From: Apirhabdus apintestini
Lineage (GTDB): Bacteria; Pseudomonadota; Gammaproteobacteria; Enterobacterales; Enterobacteriaceae
Length of the DNA: 64,000 nucleotides
Assembly (NCBI GenBank): GCA_033977085.1
Contig: CP138906.1
Coordinates: forward strand, 496,001 to 560,000
Direction of reading: 5' to 3'
Part shown: one piece after another, positions 1-10,386 of the stretch
How positions within the stretch are numbered: the stretch's first letter is position 1
How the letters are laid out: the number at the start of each line of letters is the position of its first letter
Translations under genes and position numbers: made by a program
The notes under the pieces: model-generated
Seen by the model: only the letters and a program-made list of their open reading frames with translations
Database searches by the model: none
Told to the model about the DNA's origin: nothing

Positions 1-162
1 ATTTTGCAGGCCTCAACGCAGATAAACGAAATGACGCTCACTTTTATTCCTAAAGTGATCGTGGTTGCGCTTACCGTGATGATTGCCGGTTCATGGATGC
101 TGGGTACGCTGGTGGACTATGTGCGTACGCTGTTTAGCAATCTACCGTACATGATTGGCTGA
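1..162 (+). CDS. fliQ: Flagellar export protein FliQ, 3' end only
   Basis: The first 53 codons visible encode the C-terminal part of FliQ, a small membrane component of the flagellar type III export gate. The fragment contains the second hydrophobic segment (VVALTVMIAGSWML) and the typical ending with LPYMIG before TGA. It lies immediately upstream of fliR and its stop codon lies just before the fliR ATG, as in the conserved fliPQR order. The 5' part is outside the window. The identification rests on sequence resemblance to enterobacterial FliQ and on synteny. Confidence 0.9.
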   Translation: MLQASTQINEMTLTFIPKVIVVALTVMIAGSWMLGTLVDYVRTLFSNLPYMIG

Positions 163-163
163 T

Positions 164-943
164 ATGCAGTGGGATATCTCACAGATTGGCGAGTGGCAGT
201 CAATTTTCTTCTGGCCTGCGCTGCGCATTCTGGCGCTGTTTGGCTCTGCGCCGATCCTCAGTGAACGCTCGGTACCTTCGCAGGTTAAAATCGGCCTGGC
301 GCTGCTGTTTACCTTTCTGATTGGGCCTACGCTGCCGCCGGTCACGGTCCCCCTGATGACAATGGCGGGCTTCTGGCTTGGCCTGCAGCAGGTGCTTATC
401 GGTATCGCGATTGGACTCACGCTGCAGTTTATTTTTGGCGCAGTGCGTCTTGCCGGTGAAATTATCGGTATGCAGATGGGGCTTTCGTTCGCCATGTTCT
501 TTGATCCCGTAGGCGGGGCGAATATGCCGATGATGGCGCGTATTATGAATACGCTGCTGATTTTGCTGTTCCTGACCTTCAACGGCCATTTATGGATGCT
601 CAGTAGCGTGGCGGATAGCTTTCAAACTCTGCCAATTAGCACTACGCCGCTCAACGGCAGCGGGTTTATGGCGCTGGCGCGCACCGCCAGTATTGTATTC
701 TCCAGTGGATTAATGCTGGGGCTGCCGGTTATCACCATTTTGCTGACCATCAACCTGGCTCTGGGGCTGCTAAACCGCCTGACGCCACAGCTTTCTATCT
801 TCGTGATTGGATTTCCGGTGACGCTGATGGTCGGTATGGTGACTATGATGCTGGTGATGCACACACTCTCACCGTTTTCTGAGCATCTATTTATGGATGT
901 CTTTACCAAGGTGAATGAAGTCATTAACAATATTGCGGGCTAA
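164..943 (+). CDS. fliR: Flagellar biosynthesis protein FliR
   Basis: FliR is a polytopic inner-membrane protein of the flagellar type III secretion export gate, where it joins FliP and FliQ. The 259-residue product matches the usual length (about 260) and has several hydrophobic segments. Conserved stretches include SAPILSERSVP near residue 30, the GEIIGMQMGLSFA region near 105, and LNRLTPQLSIFVIGFP near 205. The ATG at 164 is chosen because it directly follows the fliQ stop; an in-frame TTG at 155 would overlap fliQ. The reading frame is intact, which contrasts with many neighbours. No flagellar gene follows it here, so it is probably the last gene of its operon. Confidence 0.95.
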   Translation: MQWDISQIGEWQSIFFWPALRILALFGSAPILSERSVPSQVKIGLALLFTFLIGPTLPPVTVPLMTMAGFWLGLQQVLIGIAIGLTLQFIFGAVRLAGEIIGMQMGLSFAMFFDPVGGANMPMMARIMNTLLILLFLTFNGHLWMLSSVADSFQTLPISTTPLNGSGFMALARTASIVFSSGLMLGLPVITILLTINLALGLLNRLTPQLSIFVIGFPVTLMVGMVTMMLVMHTLSPFSEHLFMDVFTKVNEVINNIAG

Positions 944-1567
944 ACGGGTGCGCTGCGCTTGATATCAGCCGAAGCGCCCGTTTTCCCCGGCGCTTCGCGT
1001 CGCGTATTCCCTCTCTCTTGCCTTATCACTATCTTCTTCGCCGATATCGCCGATTGCATAGCGCGCTGTTTTGCTGTGCTTAGGATTCCTTCATCCTGCC
1101 GCTGACGTTGCCATGCGGGCCTAAAGAACGTTATTAGCAGGCCGCGGAAAATGCGCTCTGCCAGAAAATTAACATCGCGCGGCGCATACGCTGGCTTCTG
1201 TTTGTATCCCAGCCTTTACCGTTAGGGTAGAAAAGAAGCGATACTGTCTGTACGGGCGAAACCGCTGGCTTCATCGGGTGCTGAACAAGGTAGCCTGATT
1301 CATCTCTCTTTTGCGCGGTGGTTATCGCACCGTGGGAAGATTATCTGATGCTCAGCGCCACCTAAACGGCCTATTCCTGCGCGCAACCGACCTGCCGTTT
1401 TGATAAAAATCGCCTTTTGTGCCCTTTTAGCCCCGCTTTCGGAGTGGTTCGCGCTATGCTGCTATAGTGCTCTGAGGATGTTTCGCAGACCAAACCCTTC
1501 AGATGCGTTTCCCGAACTTTCTCCCGACAGGGAGCAGGAGATAACGAGAGGCAGGGGACAATTTAGT
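944..1567. other. Intergenic region between fliR and cbpA
   Basis: No protein-coding gene can be supported in this stretch. It starts with a terminator-like hairpin just after fliR and ends with the leader of cbpA, including a purine-rich segment (GGAGATAACG, GGCAGGGG) shortly before the cbpA ATG. In E. coli the gene after fliR is rcsA; no RcsA-like sequence is visible here. Confidence 0.6.
970..997 (+). terminator. Hairpin downstream of fliR
   Basis: A perfect 9-bp inverted repeat (CGAAGCGCC / GGCGCTTCG) with a 10-base loop starts 27 bases after the fliR stop. It has no clear T run behind it, so it may be a weak or Rho-assisted terminator or an RNA-stabilising hairpin. Confidence 0.5.
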
Positions 1568-2487
1568 ATGGAATTAAAAGATTATTACGCTATTTTGGGC
1601 GTTCAGCCGACCGATTCATTGCAAACCATAAAGACGGCATATCGGCGTCTGGCGCGAAAATATCACCCGGACGTCAGTAAAGAATCGGACGCGGAAGCGC
1701 GGTTTAAAGACTGGCGGAAGCCTGGAAGTACTAAAAGATGATACCCGGCGCGCGGAATATGATGCGATGTGGCAGCATCGCAACGATCCGCATTTTGGCC
1801 ACCAGCAGGCAGGCGGTCAGCAGCATTACGACCAGCAGGACTTTGACGACATCTTCTCATCGATTTTTGGCCAGCATGCACGCCAGCAGCGGCGGCCTGC
1901 GCGCGGACGCGACATTGAAATTGAAGTCGCGGTTTTTCTTGAGGAAACCCCGGAAGCGCACCAGCGCACCATCCGCTACGGCCTGCCTGAATACAACGCG
2001 TTTGGGCTGGTTGAACGTGAAACGCCAAAAACGCTGAATGTAAAAATCCCGGCGGGTGTCGGCGACGGGCAGCGTATTCGTGTGAAAGGGCAGGGCGCGC
2101 CGGGAGAGGCCGGTGGTGCCAGCGGCGATCTGTGGCTGGTTATTCGCATTGCGCCGCATCCGCTATTTGATATTTCCGGGCACGATCTGGAAATCGTTGC
2201 CCCCGTCGCGCCCTGGGAAGCGGCGCTGGGAGCGAAGATAACCGTGCCGACGCTAAAAGAGAGCGTGCTGGTCACGCTGCCGGCGGGGACTCAGGCCGGG
2301 CAGCGCCTGCGTTTAAAAGGCAAAGGACTGGTCAATAAGCAGACTACCGGCGATCTTTACGTTGTGGTTAATATCGTGATGCCGCCGAAACCAGATGACG
2401 CAACGGCGGCGCTTTGGCAGCAGCTTGCTGACGCGCAGGCGACATTCCAGCCGCGGGCTGACTGGGGAAATCACATGGCTAATGTAA
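1568..2487 (+). pseudogene. cbpA: Curved DNA-binding protein CbpA (DnaJ homologue), frameshifted
   Basis: CbpA is a DnaJ-type co-chaperone and nucleoid protein. The J domain is at the N terminus (KDYYAILGV, and the HPD motif in KYHPDVSK), and the C-terminal substrate-binding domains follow (FLEETPEAHQRTI, IPAGVGDGQRIR, GDLWLVIRIAPHPLFD). The frame breaks at about 1713-1728, where two single G residues appear to be missing (GACGTGG to GACTGG, and CTGGGAAG to CTGGAAG). A third missing A near 2470 would explain why no stop separates cbpA from cbpM. With that A restored the product would end WGKSHG with the stop inside the cbpM start. The spacing relative to E. coli cbpA is otherwise normal, so this is either an inactivated gene or a sequencing artefact. 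Confidence 0.85.
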
Positions 2488-2776
2488 CTGTAACGGTCAC
2501 CTATACCGAACTTTGCCTGAACTGCGGTATTACCGAAGATGAGCTGAATGAAGTCGTTGGACTGGGAATGATTGCGCCACAAAATGTCTCGGCGCGGCCC
2601 TGGCTGTTTGATGACGCGGCGCAGGCGGCGATGCACCGCGCCCAGCGTTTGCGCCGGGAACTGGGCTGGACTGGCCGGGTATTGCCGTGGCGCTAACGCT
2701 GCTGGAGGAAAATCAGCGTTTGCATCATGAAAACCGCGTATTGCGCCAGCGGCTGGAGCGTTTTACCACCCGCTGA
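2475..2776 (+). pseudogene. cbpM: Chaperone modulator CbpM, frameshifted
   Basis: CbpM binds the J domain of CbpA and inhibits it; the two genes normally form an operon. The product begins MANVTVTVTYTELCL and shows the MerR-like winged-helix fold signature GITEDELNEVVGLG. The C-terminal helix (LEENQRLHHENRVLRQRLERF) is in another frame because one C appears to be missing near 2663, in GAACTGGGCTGG. Reading on in the corrected frame gives a normal length of about 100 residues ending at the TGA at 2774-2776. In the sequence as given, cbpM is read in frame from cbpA without an intervening stop. Confidence 0.85.
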
Positions 2777-2850
2777 GCGTTATAAACTCGGGCGAAATTG
2801 GTATTGATATTCATCAGGGAGCTTTGTGCTCTATGCCCGCAAGTTGTATT

Positions 2851-2886
2851 AAAAAAGTGGCCCGTAACGCCTGTGCGACACGGGCC
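2851..2886 (-). terminator. Rho-independent terminator of the lipase gene
   Basis: On the minus strand a hairpin (GGCCCGT / ACGGGCC, 7 bp, 14-base loop) is followed within a few bases by six T residues. It lies 20 bases past the stop of the minus-strand lipase gene, and it may also stop transcription coming from cbpM on the other strand. Confidence 0.75.
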
Positions 2887-2905
2887 AGCATTGAGCCTCA
2901 GGCAA

Positions 2906-3887
2906 TTAACTTACATCGTAGTAAATATCTTTTCCTTCACCAAACTCCAGGTCGTAATAGTTCATATAAGCCGTATCGTGCTGATAACCGTACTGATCCT
3001 TGAGTTTATCTAACGCCGGGTTTACGCCGGGTCGAAGCATTCTGCCTGCCCGGCATGGGTATAGCCATACAATACGCCCATGACGTCGGCAAAAAGTTTC
3101 ACGATTATCTTGATGGGATCGGCGAGTATAATCACCGGTTCATACAGGGTTGCAATTTCTTTTACAGAGTCGGTATTCCATAGCTTAGGCACCAGATCTC
3201 TAAAGTTAGTGATACGCTTTAGCCCATCGCCCAGCAAGGCTTCTGCACGGGCAGCGAAGGCAGCATTCCCCGCCGTGGCACCGGCGAGACTGCGTACCTG
3301 CACCCGAATATCCTGTTTGAGCAACGTTTTCACGCAGGCGCCCCACGGTACCGTGAACGTTCCGCCCATACTATGTCCGCAGAACGTCAGGGTATCCCCA
3401 TCTTTTAGGTTTGCGTTCAGAAATTCGACCAGTGTCGTCCCGAGGCCCGGTTCAACGCTGGACGTCATGGTAAGCAAAGCACCCAGCACTTGCGCCATGC
3501 CATCGGCGATTTTCGCGCCTTCTGGCGCATCGGCATCAAACTCGCGCCAGTCGACGGGGAGCAATACCGCAACATCTTCATAGCCATTCAGGGATGAGAC
3601 CGTTGAGCGCGCGGCGACCCGATAATCACTGGGATCGTTGCGGTTTTGCACCACGAAAAACATGTAGTCATCCCAGTTATCCGCTGCGTTGCGCAATTTG
3701 GGGGTGCGGAAAACCGCCGGCCCCCACACTACATTATCAAGCTTACCCTGAGTAATTAGCGATGCGTTTAGACCGGCCTGCAGCTTCTGTTGCGTTAGTG
3801 CCGGGTTATATTCTTCCTGATGCGCGCCTGCCCATGCAATAGAGGCCAGAGCAAAACATTCAGCATCAAAGGTATAGTCTTTTTCAC
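2906..3887 (-). pseudogene. Class 3-type lipase family protein, frameshifted
   Basis: The product is an alpha/beta-hydrolase of the lipase class 3 type. The nucleophile elbow GHSMGG (G-x-S-x-G) sits near residue 155 of about 327, after a strand-like LTFC. Asp and His candidates follow in NFRDLVPKLW and in YTHAGQAE. A strong ribosome-binding site (AAGGAG) precedes a GTG at 3887. From that GTG the frame holds only if one A is restored in the run near 3880; downstream, one missing C near 3030 moves the last 40 residues (ending YYDVS) out of frame. Both breaks are in short homopolymers. No signal peptide is seen. Some T6SS phospholipase effectors have this fold, but no secretion gene adjoins it, so the substrate is unknown. 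Confidence 0.7.
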
Positions 3888-4514
3888 TGCGAATCTCCTT
3901 CAGTGGTGGATTAAGAGCGGGCCAGCATAGAGATAGGTTTGAGCGATGGATGTGAAGGAGAAAACACTATGATAGAGCGTGAGCAAGGTTGATAAACCAG
4001 ATGATGCCGCGCAGGCGGCGAATGAGAGCGAGGATATGATGCGGGCAGTGCGGGAAAAGTCTGCCTGCGGCCCGGCACCGTAAGACAACGCGCGACCGGT
4101 GAGGTCGCATCTTATTAACGGCACCATTGCTACTTGGTTTGTGCCGACGTCCGCGGTTTGGCAATGCGGGCTGCAACGCCTTTTGCCAGTAATTTATTGA
4201 TAAGTGATGATATCTGGCGAAGTAAACTGGGGGCTGGGGGCTGGGGGCTGGGGGATGGGGGCTGGGGGATGGGGGATTGAAATACGGGCAGGGGTGAGAA
4301 AAATGCCCACTAAAGCGTTAACTTTTTCCTGTAAGATTTGTAACTTCAATTAAGGCCAATAGTGAGAGATAACGCGGCGCATCTCTGAGGTAACAGCCGC
4401 TGTCATGGCGTGGCGTCCAGTGTCTCTAAATCGTGATATTTCCAAACTGAAAACTGTTCCCCACTCAAATGCCGCCGGCAGGTACAGGTTATTCCGTATT
4501 CTACCGGCGCGTGG
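3888..4514. other. Intergenic region with G-rich repeat
   Basis: No gene is supported between the lipase and yjiN. The region holds the promoter side of the lipase and a G-rich tandem array at 4229-4277. Weak short frames exist but lack start signals and recognisable sequence. Confidence 0.6.
4229..4277 (+). repeat. G-rich heptad tandem array (CTGGGGG / ATGGGGG)
   Basis: Seven contiguous 7-base units are visible, each with a run of five G and separated by CT or AT. Four or more such G runs in tandem are the classic pattern for an intramolecular G-quadruplex on the plus strand. No gene covers it. The array lies downstream of yjiN (minus strand) and upstream of the lipase gene (minus strand). 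Confidence 0.85.
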
Positions 4515-5795
4515 CTAAAATCCCCAGGATGAAAACAGCGCTGGAAGCTGTGACAGTAAATAGAGGATTAGGCCAATTCCACCGCCGACCAGCGTGCCGT
4601 TGATGCGAATAAATTGCAGATCTTTGCCGATATTAAGTTCAATTTGCTGCGTCATATCCTGAGTATTCCAGCCTTTCACCGTATCGCTAATATGACGGGT
4701 CAAAAAAACGGAGAATTCAGGAGCGATGTGTTGAACGCCCTGCTCAAGATGCGCGTTAAGCGAGGCGCGCAGCGCGGCATCCGCCGTTAGCGTCTCGCCA
4801 AACCACTGCCCGGCCTCGGCGATACGCTGCTCAATGCGTGAGTCGTCGCTGTGTATGTCATTTTTGATCCACTGGCGTAAATCGGCCCATATTTCGCCCA
4901 AATAGCGGTTAAAAGCAGCATCGTTTTTTAAATAGCGTTTGATATTATCGGCTTTGTTGCGCATTTCCGGGTCTGTTTTCAGCCGTACGATGAATTTGCA
5001 CACTGCGCTATCGAACGCCTGGCGGATCTGGTGGGCGCTGTCGTGGCTGATATCATCAAGGATGTCATTCACCGCGCGGGACACCAGCGCGGCGCTGTGT
5101 TCGCCCAGCCATTCGGTAGGCAGCATTTTTGCGGTGCGCGGGTGCTCGGTTTTCAGCCAGTGGACTATCTGTCCGGCGATAAACTCCCGCGTGTCGTCGC
5201 GCTGAATAAGCGCAATAAGTTGATGAATCGCATCGTCTAACAGCGCCTGATGGCGCTGATTTTTGGTAAGGCTTTCCAGCAAGGCGGCGCTGGTTTGCGT
5301 TAAATCGATTTTATCAATGGCCTGGTGCACCGCGCGTTTCAGCATCTGCTGAATACGTTCGTCGTCGGTGAGCTCCAGAAACCCGCTAGTGGCCTGAAGT
5401 AAGTGTTTCCCGATGCGGCGGGCATTCGCCGGGCTGCTGAGCCAGCGGCCGATTAATTGCGCCGGCTGATGGCGGCGGATCAGGGCTACTAACGACTGGG
5501 TATCCAGAAATTTTTCCTGCACGAACTGCGCGAGATTATCGCCGATACGCTGCTTATTTCGGGGGATAATCGCCGTATGGCGGCCTATAAAGGGTATTGG
5601 CACCCGGCGAAACAGAGCGCTTACGGCAAACCAGTCTGCCAGTGCGCCGACCATTGACGCTTCCGCCACGGCCTTAACGCCGCGAATCCAGATATTTTGC
5701 GGTAAGAAAAGCGTTGCTACAAAGGCCGCCGTGGCGACCAGTAGTAGCGACAGCGCCAGCCGTTTGGCGCGTTTAAGTTCTGCGAATTTTTCCAT
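4515..5795 (-). CDS. yjiN: DUF445 inner-membrane protein YjiN
   Basis: The 426-residue product matches E. coli YjiN along its whole length. It has an N-terminal membrane segment (residues about 12-35), a long helical soluble region, and a C-terminal membrane segment (GTLVGGGIGLILYLLSQL). Conserved family stretches include VGALADWFAVSALFRRVPIP near 45, RHTAIIPRNKQRIGDNL near 70 and NIGKDLQFIRINGTLVGG near the end. The ATG at 5795 (MEKFAEL) fits the E. coli start; an upstream ATG at 5807 is possible. The function of the family is unknown. The gene is intact. Confidence 0.93.
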   Translation of the reverse strand: MEKFAELKRAKRLALSLLLVATAAFVATLFLPQNIWIRGVKAVAEASMVGALADWFAVSALFRRVPIPFIGRHTAIIPRNKQRIGDNLAQFVQEKFLDTQSLVALIRRHQPAQLIGRWLSSPANARRIGKHLLQATSGFLELTDDERIQQMLKRAVHQAIDKIDLTQTSAALLESLTKNQRHQALLDDAIHQLIALIQRDDTREFIAGQIVHWLKTEHPRTAKMLPTEWLGEHSAALVSRAVNDILDDISHDSAHQIRQAFDSAVCKFIVRLKTDPEMRNKADNIKRYLKNDAAFNRYLGEIWADLRQWIKNDIHSDDSRIEQRIAEAGQWFGETLTADAALRASLNAHLEQGVQHIAPEFSVFLTRHISDTVKGWNTQDMTQQIELNIGKDLQFIRINGTLVGGGIGLILYLLSQLPALFSSWGF

Positions 5796-5875
5796 GGTCG
5801 TAAGCATAGCGGCCCGTAACCCTAAAGTGCAAAAGTTATGGCAGCGGCGCCGCGCGCGCTATAAAACGCACTGCG

Positions 5876-6735
5876 CTAACATCCGTCAGGGCAATCCTCA
5901 TTATCATCATCCATCTGTGTATCAAGCAGGCGGATGCGCGCGCCGTCATTCAGAAATATCCGGCGGCACAGGATACGATAGCAGTCACGGTCGAAACCTT
6001 CGTCAGGCAGGCTGAGTTTGCGTGCCTCACGCAGTGTGTCGACCGTACCAAGATAGAACCAGTTGCGTATCACGTGATAGGCGCGGCGTGGCCCACTGCG
6101 CTCCTCCAGCGCGATGCGCCCGGGAAAGGGCCAGTGCCGTATCTGGTTGCGTATGAGAGCGGCGCGCAGCCGCTGCTGATGGGCGGCTAACGGTTCCGCT
6201 CCGCAGCATGCGCCGAAACACTTTTTAGCTGGTAACGAAAACAAGGCTGGCCGGGTCGCCCCTTCTCAATATCCAGATACGTTAGGCAAAGTCCCTCCCG
6301 GTCTGCAATCTCGCGTAACAACCCAACGGCATCCGCGCGGCGTGCAAACAGTCCGTAAAGGTTTGGTGCACCCGCGAAATCCACCGCATCGCTAAAGACG
6401 ATGCGCGTACCGGTCTCTTCTACGTGCAGGGCGCACAAACGGCGCACCCTACGTAATTGTTTATTATGGAGCGGACGCTGCTGCTTAACGAGGGTGGACT
6501 CAAGCAGCAAAGCGCCAATTTCCCCTACGGTTTCGATACAGGTAATACGCCGGGTGGCTGCCAGAAGCCTCGCCTCCCGCTGATTACGCAGATGTGACTG
6601 AACGCGGCGGCGTATATTAATGCTTTTGCCGATATACAGCGGATAACCGTCGCTATCACCATGGAAAACGTAAACACCGCAGGTCTGTGGCAGGCCGGCG
6701 GCGATATCGGTCAGATGGTCGGGATAACGGTACAT
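5876..6735 (-). pseudogene. cho: Excinuclease Cho (UvrC homologue), frameshifted
   Basis: Cho makes the 3' incision in an alternative nucleotide-excision repair reaction and corresponds to the N-terminal GIY-YIG half of UvrC. The GIY-YIG domain is visible (CGVYVFHG, then PLYIGKSINIRRRVQSHL, and GEIGALLLESTLVKQQRPLHN). The C-terminal part (KKCFGACCGAEPLAAHQQRL through RNWFYLGTV) lies in another frame. Restoring one A to the run at about 6222 joins the two halves into one protein of about 285 residues. The exact N terminus is uncertain: E. coli Cho has about 17 residues before this start and the sequence upstream does not match them cleanly. It is about 80 bases downstream of the yjiN start on the other side and shares its strand. 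Confidence 0.85.
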
Positions 6736-8104
6736 AGACGTTCCTGTGACAGGGTGTAAAAGGGGCGAACCACACCGAAGAACCGGGCGCGCTCAATAAA
6801 CCCTGCAGCAATAAGAAAAGTTCGTAATACTCGATGGGTAAATTGCTGCGTAACACTGCTACTCAATAATACTGCATTAAATATGGTGTTCCTTGTTGCG
6901 GCGGCAGAGGGTATGAATAAACCAGGATTTTATCGCCAGCGGCCATCATCATGGGTGAAAAATTCTCTATGCTCATATCCTCAATTTGTCTGCGCCATGG
7001 TCGGTCAAACGACTTTTCCTTGGTGAAAGATATGGCTCTGCCACTGTATTTATCGGCCTCATTGGGGATGTCCAGCCTGCCCGAAATGCGGAAAAACCTG
7101 CACGGTATACCACCATTGGCACCGTAAATGGCGCCATTCTGTTACCTGACGGTTTGCCGCGCCGGTGAAGCCGGTGTTCCCCGTATTATAGCCTCGGACA
7201 CGGCCGCCTGGCGCTGACGGTTCCCGGGTTGCCCCCGGCTCGCTATATTTTGCTGTTCACAGACGTCGTTATTCCATGGCTAAAAATCAGCACGATCGGT
7301 GCCGTACGCAGGCCGCTTAAGCTTAGCTGGAATGGCGCCGACAATATTACGCAGCGGGCGGTTAAGCGTGGGCTTGGCCGCCGCAAAGACCGCAGTCAGC
7401 GCGCTCTCTGTGGGTGAACGAAGCGGCCCTCAAAAGGGTTATCAGTACGTCACCGCTATATCAGATATTCAGAGTAAGCCCTGGCGGAGCACCTGAAAAG
7501 CGTGAGTGAATACTAGCTGAATGCCGTCAAAACGCTGCCCGTGGATATGTATTCCGTCTATGTCAGCGCGGCCCGAATATATCTGCCGAACGCAGTGGAG
7601 AAATTGCCTTCGGCCGTTTTCATACTGCCAAATACTCTGCTCCAGTGTCGATAAAACCTGGCAGGGAGAGATGAAAGGTATTCCGCTACCGGCCAGAAAA
7701 CAGGCGCATCGCTCCCGCTAACTGTGGCTATATAGCTGCAGAAATCGTTGCGGTCAGAGAGAGGAAAGGTTTAAGGCGGCTCGGTAGATCCTTTCGGAAA
7801 ACAGCCGGTACAGGGGCAATGAAAGAACTTGCCCGTGGGTTTTGGCACCGTCGCTACGGTGAACACCGCAGGCGTCTGTAGCAGGAATGGATGGCAAATG
7901 CAGTGGGCAATCGGTCAGCGCATTGCGTAAACGGCTTTATGGAGTGCTTAATGGGATGAAACTTCGAGTATCAAACGACAGCGCAGCATCGCTGAATAGC
8001 AGCATACGGTTGCTCAGGTTCGGGGCGCGAGAATACCGAAACAGGGAGCGCTTCAAAGCGGCTGTCGTGTTCTGTTACGCCAGATTGAATACGGTCTTTA
8101 TATT
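6736..8104. other. Long gene-poor region with decayed accessory DNA
   Basis: Nearly 1.4 kb lacks a supportable gene. Short frames on the plus strand have coding-like composition. One at about 7044-7168 (YGSATVFIGLIGDVQPARN) loosely resembles the end of a PAAR-repeat protein. Another at about 7519-7650 (LNAVKTLPVDMYSVYVSAAR) looks like protein sequence but matches nothing I recognise. Given the T6SS effector remnant 4 kb downstream, this may be eroded secretion-effector DNA, but that is a guess. Confidence 0.4.
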
Positions 8105-8518
8105 CTAGACATACCCGTTTGATTTTATTACGAATTTACATGTTTTTTGATTGCTAAGGCTCAATAGTTTTTGGGTAAGAATATGCGGGGAAATAGGTAA
8201 CGATAGTGACTCATTAGTCTCAACGATTTCAGGGGTGCCGAGCAGAAACACGGTGCTTCCCTGGGGCTTATATTCGAGGTTAATACGCGTCTGTAAGCCT
8301 GTGCAGTAGCGTTCAATATCAGTAGCTGATGTACCCTGTGGGATATGTAGATTATTTAACACAGCGCATTGTGAAGAATTATTTGGCCTTAACGCGTTTG
8401 CTAATGCGCTTTTCACTGAAGGTGCCGAGGTTACGGCAGCAGGCCCATTCTTTGCGTTGGCCTGGTCTACATGCGTATCAACTACCGCTGCCTTGGTCGT
8501 ATTATAAACTGTAAGCAT
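8105..8518 (-). CDS. Hypothetical protein, 137 aa
   Basis: I do not recognise this protein. The ATG at 8518 has a very good ribosome-binding site (GGGAGGA six bases upstream), which supports it over an in-frame start at 8593. The product is soluble, with a Ser/Ala/Asn-rich first half (residues 15-60), no signal peptide, no membrane segment, and Leu-rich short helices at the end (LTQKLLSLSN). Local base composition is more AT-rich than the metabolic genes, which suggests transferred DNA. It sits in the same accessory block as the T6SS effector remnant and could be a small effector or chaperone, but nothing in the sequence proves that. Confidence 0.5.
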   Translation of the reverse strand: MLTVYNTTKAAVVDTHVDQANAKNGPAAVTSAPSVKSALANALRPNNSSQCAVLNNLHIPQGTSATDIERYCTGLQTRINLEYKPQGSTVFLLGTPEIVETNESLSLPISPHILTQKLLSLSNQKTCKFVIKSNGYV

Positions 8519-8850
8519 GCTGTCCTCCCAGACAGAACCATAGCAATGACCTTGGTGGTGGAGAGTTAAAATCCCTGAAACCTGAATATACACGTACTCA
8601 TTCCTTACAGGGGAAGGCTCATTAATATACAGAATTATTAATGGGGAGAATCAAAGGCGCCTTTAGGCGCTTCAGGTACGCATTGAGCGGCGAAGGAATT
8701 TAGATTTTACCGCCCTGGTTGCACGCCCGGCGTATTTTACTACATAACCCGGTTCGTGCCAGGTTAATAGCTATACATTGCCGAAACCCGAGGGTTATCG
8801 AATAAGGCATGTTACAAACTCATCTTGATTATGATTTTCTTTGCGATGAA
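8519..8850. other. Intergenic region, no gene seen
   Basis: About 330 bases between the hypothetical gene and the small hydrophobic frame. It contains the ribosome-binding site for the former. No other coding or RNA feature is evident. Confidence 0.5.
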
Positions 8851-9063
8851 TCAGTAGCAGGCAATCGTTAATAGCAACTGAAAGCCTGCCACCGCCGGCA
8901 TAGTAAAATATGAAGATGTTTTATCGGGGAAAACGGAGCGGTAAAGCAGTAAGCGAAACGGCGCCCAAAACCAGAAGGCAAACCCGAAGATTTTGACAAA
9001 ACGCCGCAGTGTAGAACAGGCCCAATCACTGAGAATATTTGGCAGGCTAACTCTACGTCTCAC
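8851..9063 (-). CDS. Small hydrophobic protein, hypothetical
   Basis: This 70-residue product starts at a GTG only a few bases after the stop of the immunity-like remnant. It has two hydrophobic segments (IFGFAFWFWAPFRLLLY and PAVAGFQLLLTIACY) and a basic N terminus. The family is not recognised. Its placement directly behind a DUF2778 effector and its immunity-like gene suggests it belongs to the same effector cassette. The length and composition fit a small inner-membrane protein, but a chance frame cannot be excluded. Confidence 0.4.
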   Translation of the reverse strand: MRRRVSLPNILSDWACSTLRRFVKIFGFAFWFWAPFRLLLYRSVFPDKTSSYFTMPAVAGFQLLLTIACY

Positions 9064-9068
9064 TGCTC

Positions 9069-9277
9069 TCAGTACACCGTAATTACAATACTCATTATAA
9101 GTACGCCGATCAGCATATTAATCAGGGTACTAAAATTAAAATAGCTGGCTCACGATTCCCACACATCCACATCTGGCGCACCCGAAATGAAACGGATGAA
9201 TTTGCTGGCACTCTGGGAACCGAAAAGGCCCGTAATAGAATTAACCAATCCATCATACGAAACTCCCTGGCAACAAT
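9069..9277 (-). pseudogene. Putative T6SS immunity protein remnant, distal part
   Basis: This is the 3' part of a small membrane protein whose first codons lie at 11233-11271 on the far side of the IS21 element. Joining the two sides and restoring one C gives a protein of about 80 residues. It would have an N-terminal membrane segment (IALFTAAMLIV), a short loop (SYDGLVNSITGLFG), and a C-terminal membrane segment (LINMLIGVLIMSIVITVY). An in-frame TGA at 9150-9152 interrupts it further. Its position directly downstream of a DUF2778 (Tlde1-like) effector remnant is that of the cognate immunity gene. The assignment is by context and topology only. Confidence 0.45.
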
Positions 9278-9363
9278 TGTTACCAACGGTGCAAAACTGA
9301 TCCACCCCAGCGGTTGAAAACTGATCCAGGGGTTAATCTGCTCCTCTGAATACAGGGGAGCTT

Positions 9364-10382
<1,019 letters not shown>

Positions 10383-10386
<4 letters not shown>

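Noticed and set aside
1400..1741. Longer N-terminal extension of CbpA starting at 1400
   Set aside because: The residues before MELKDYYAILGV have no J-domain character and the leader has a good ribosome-binding region just before 1568.
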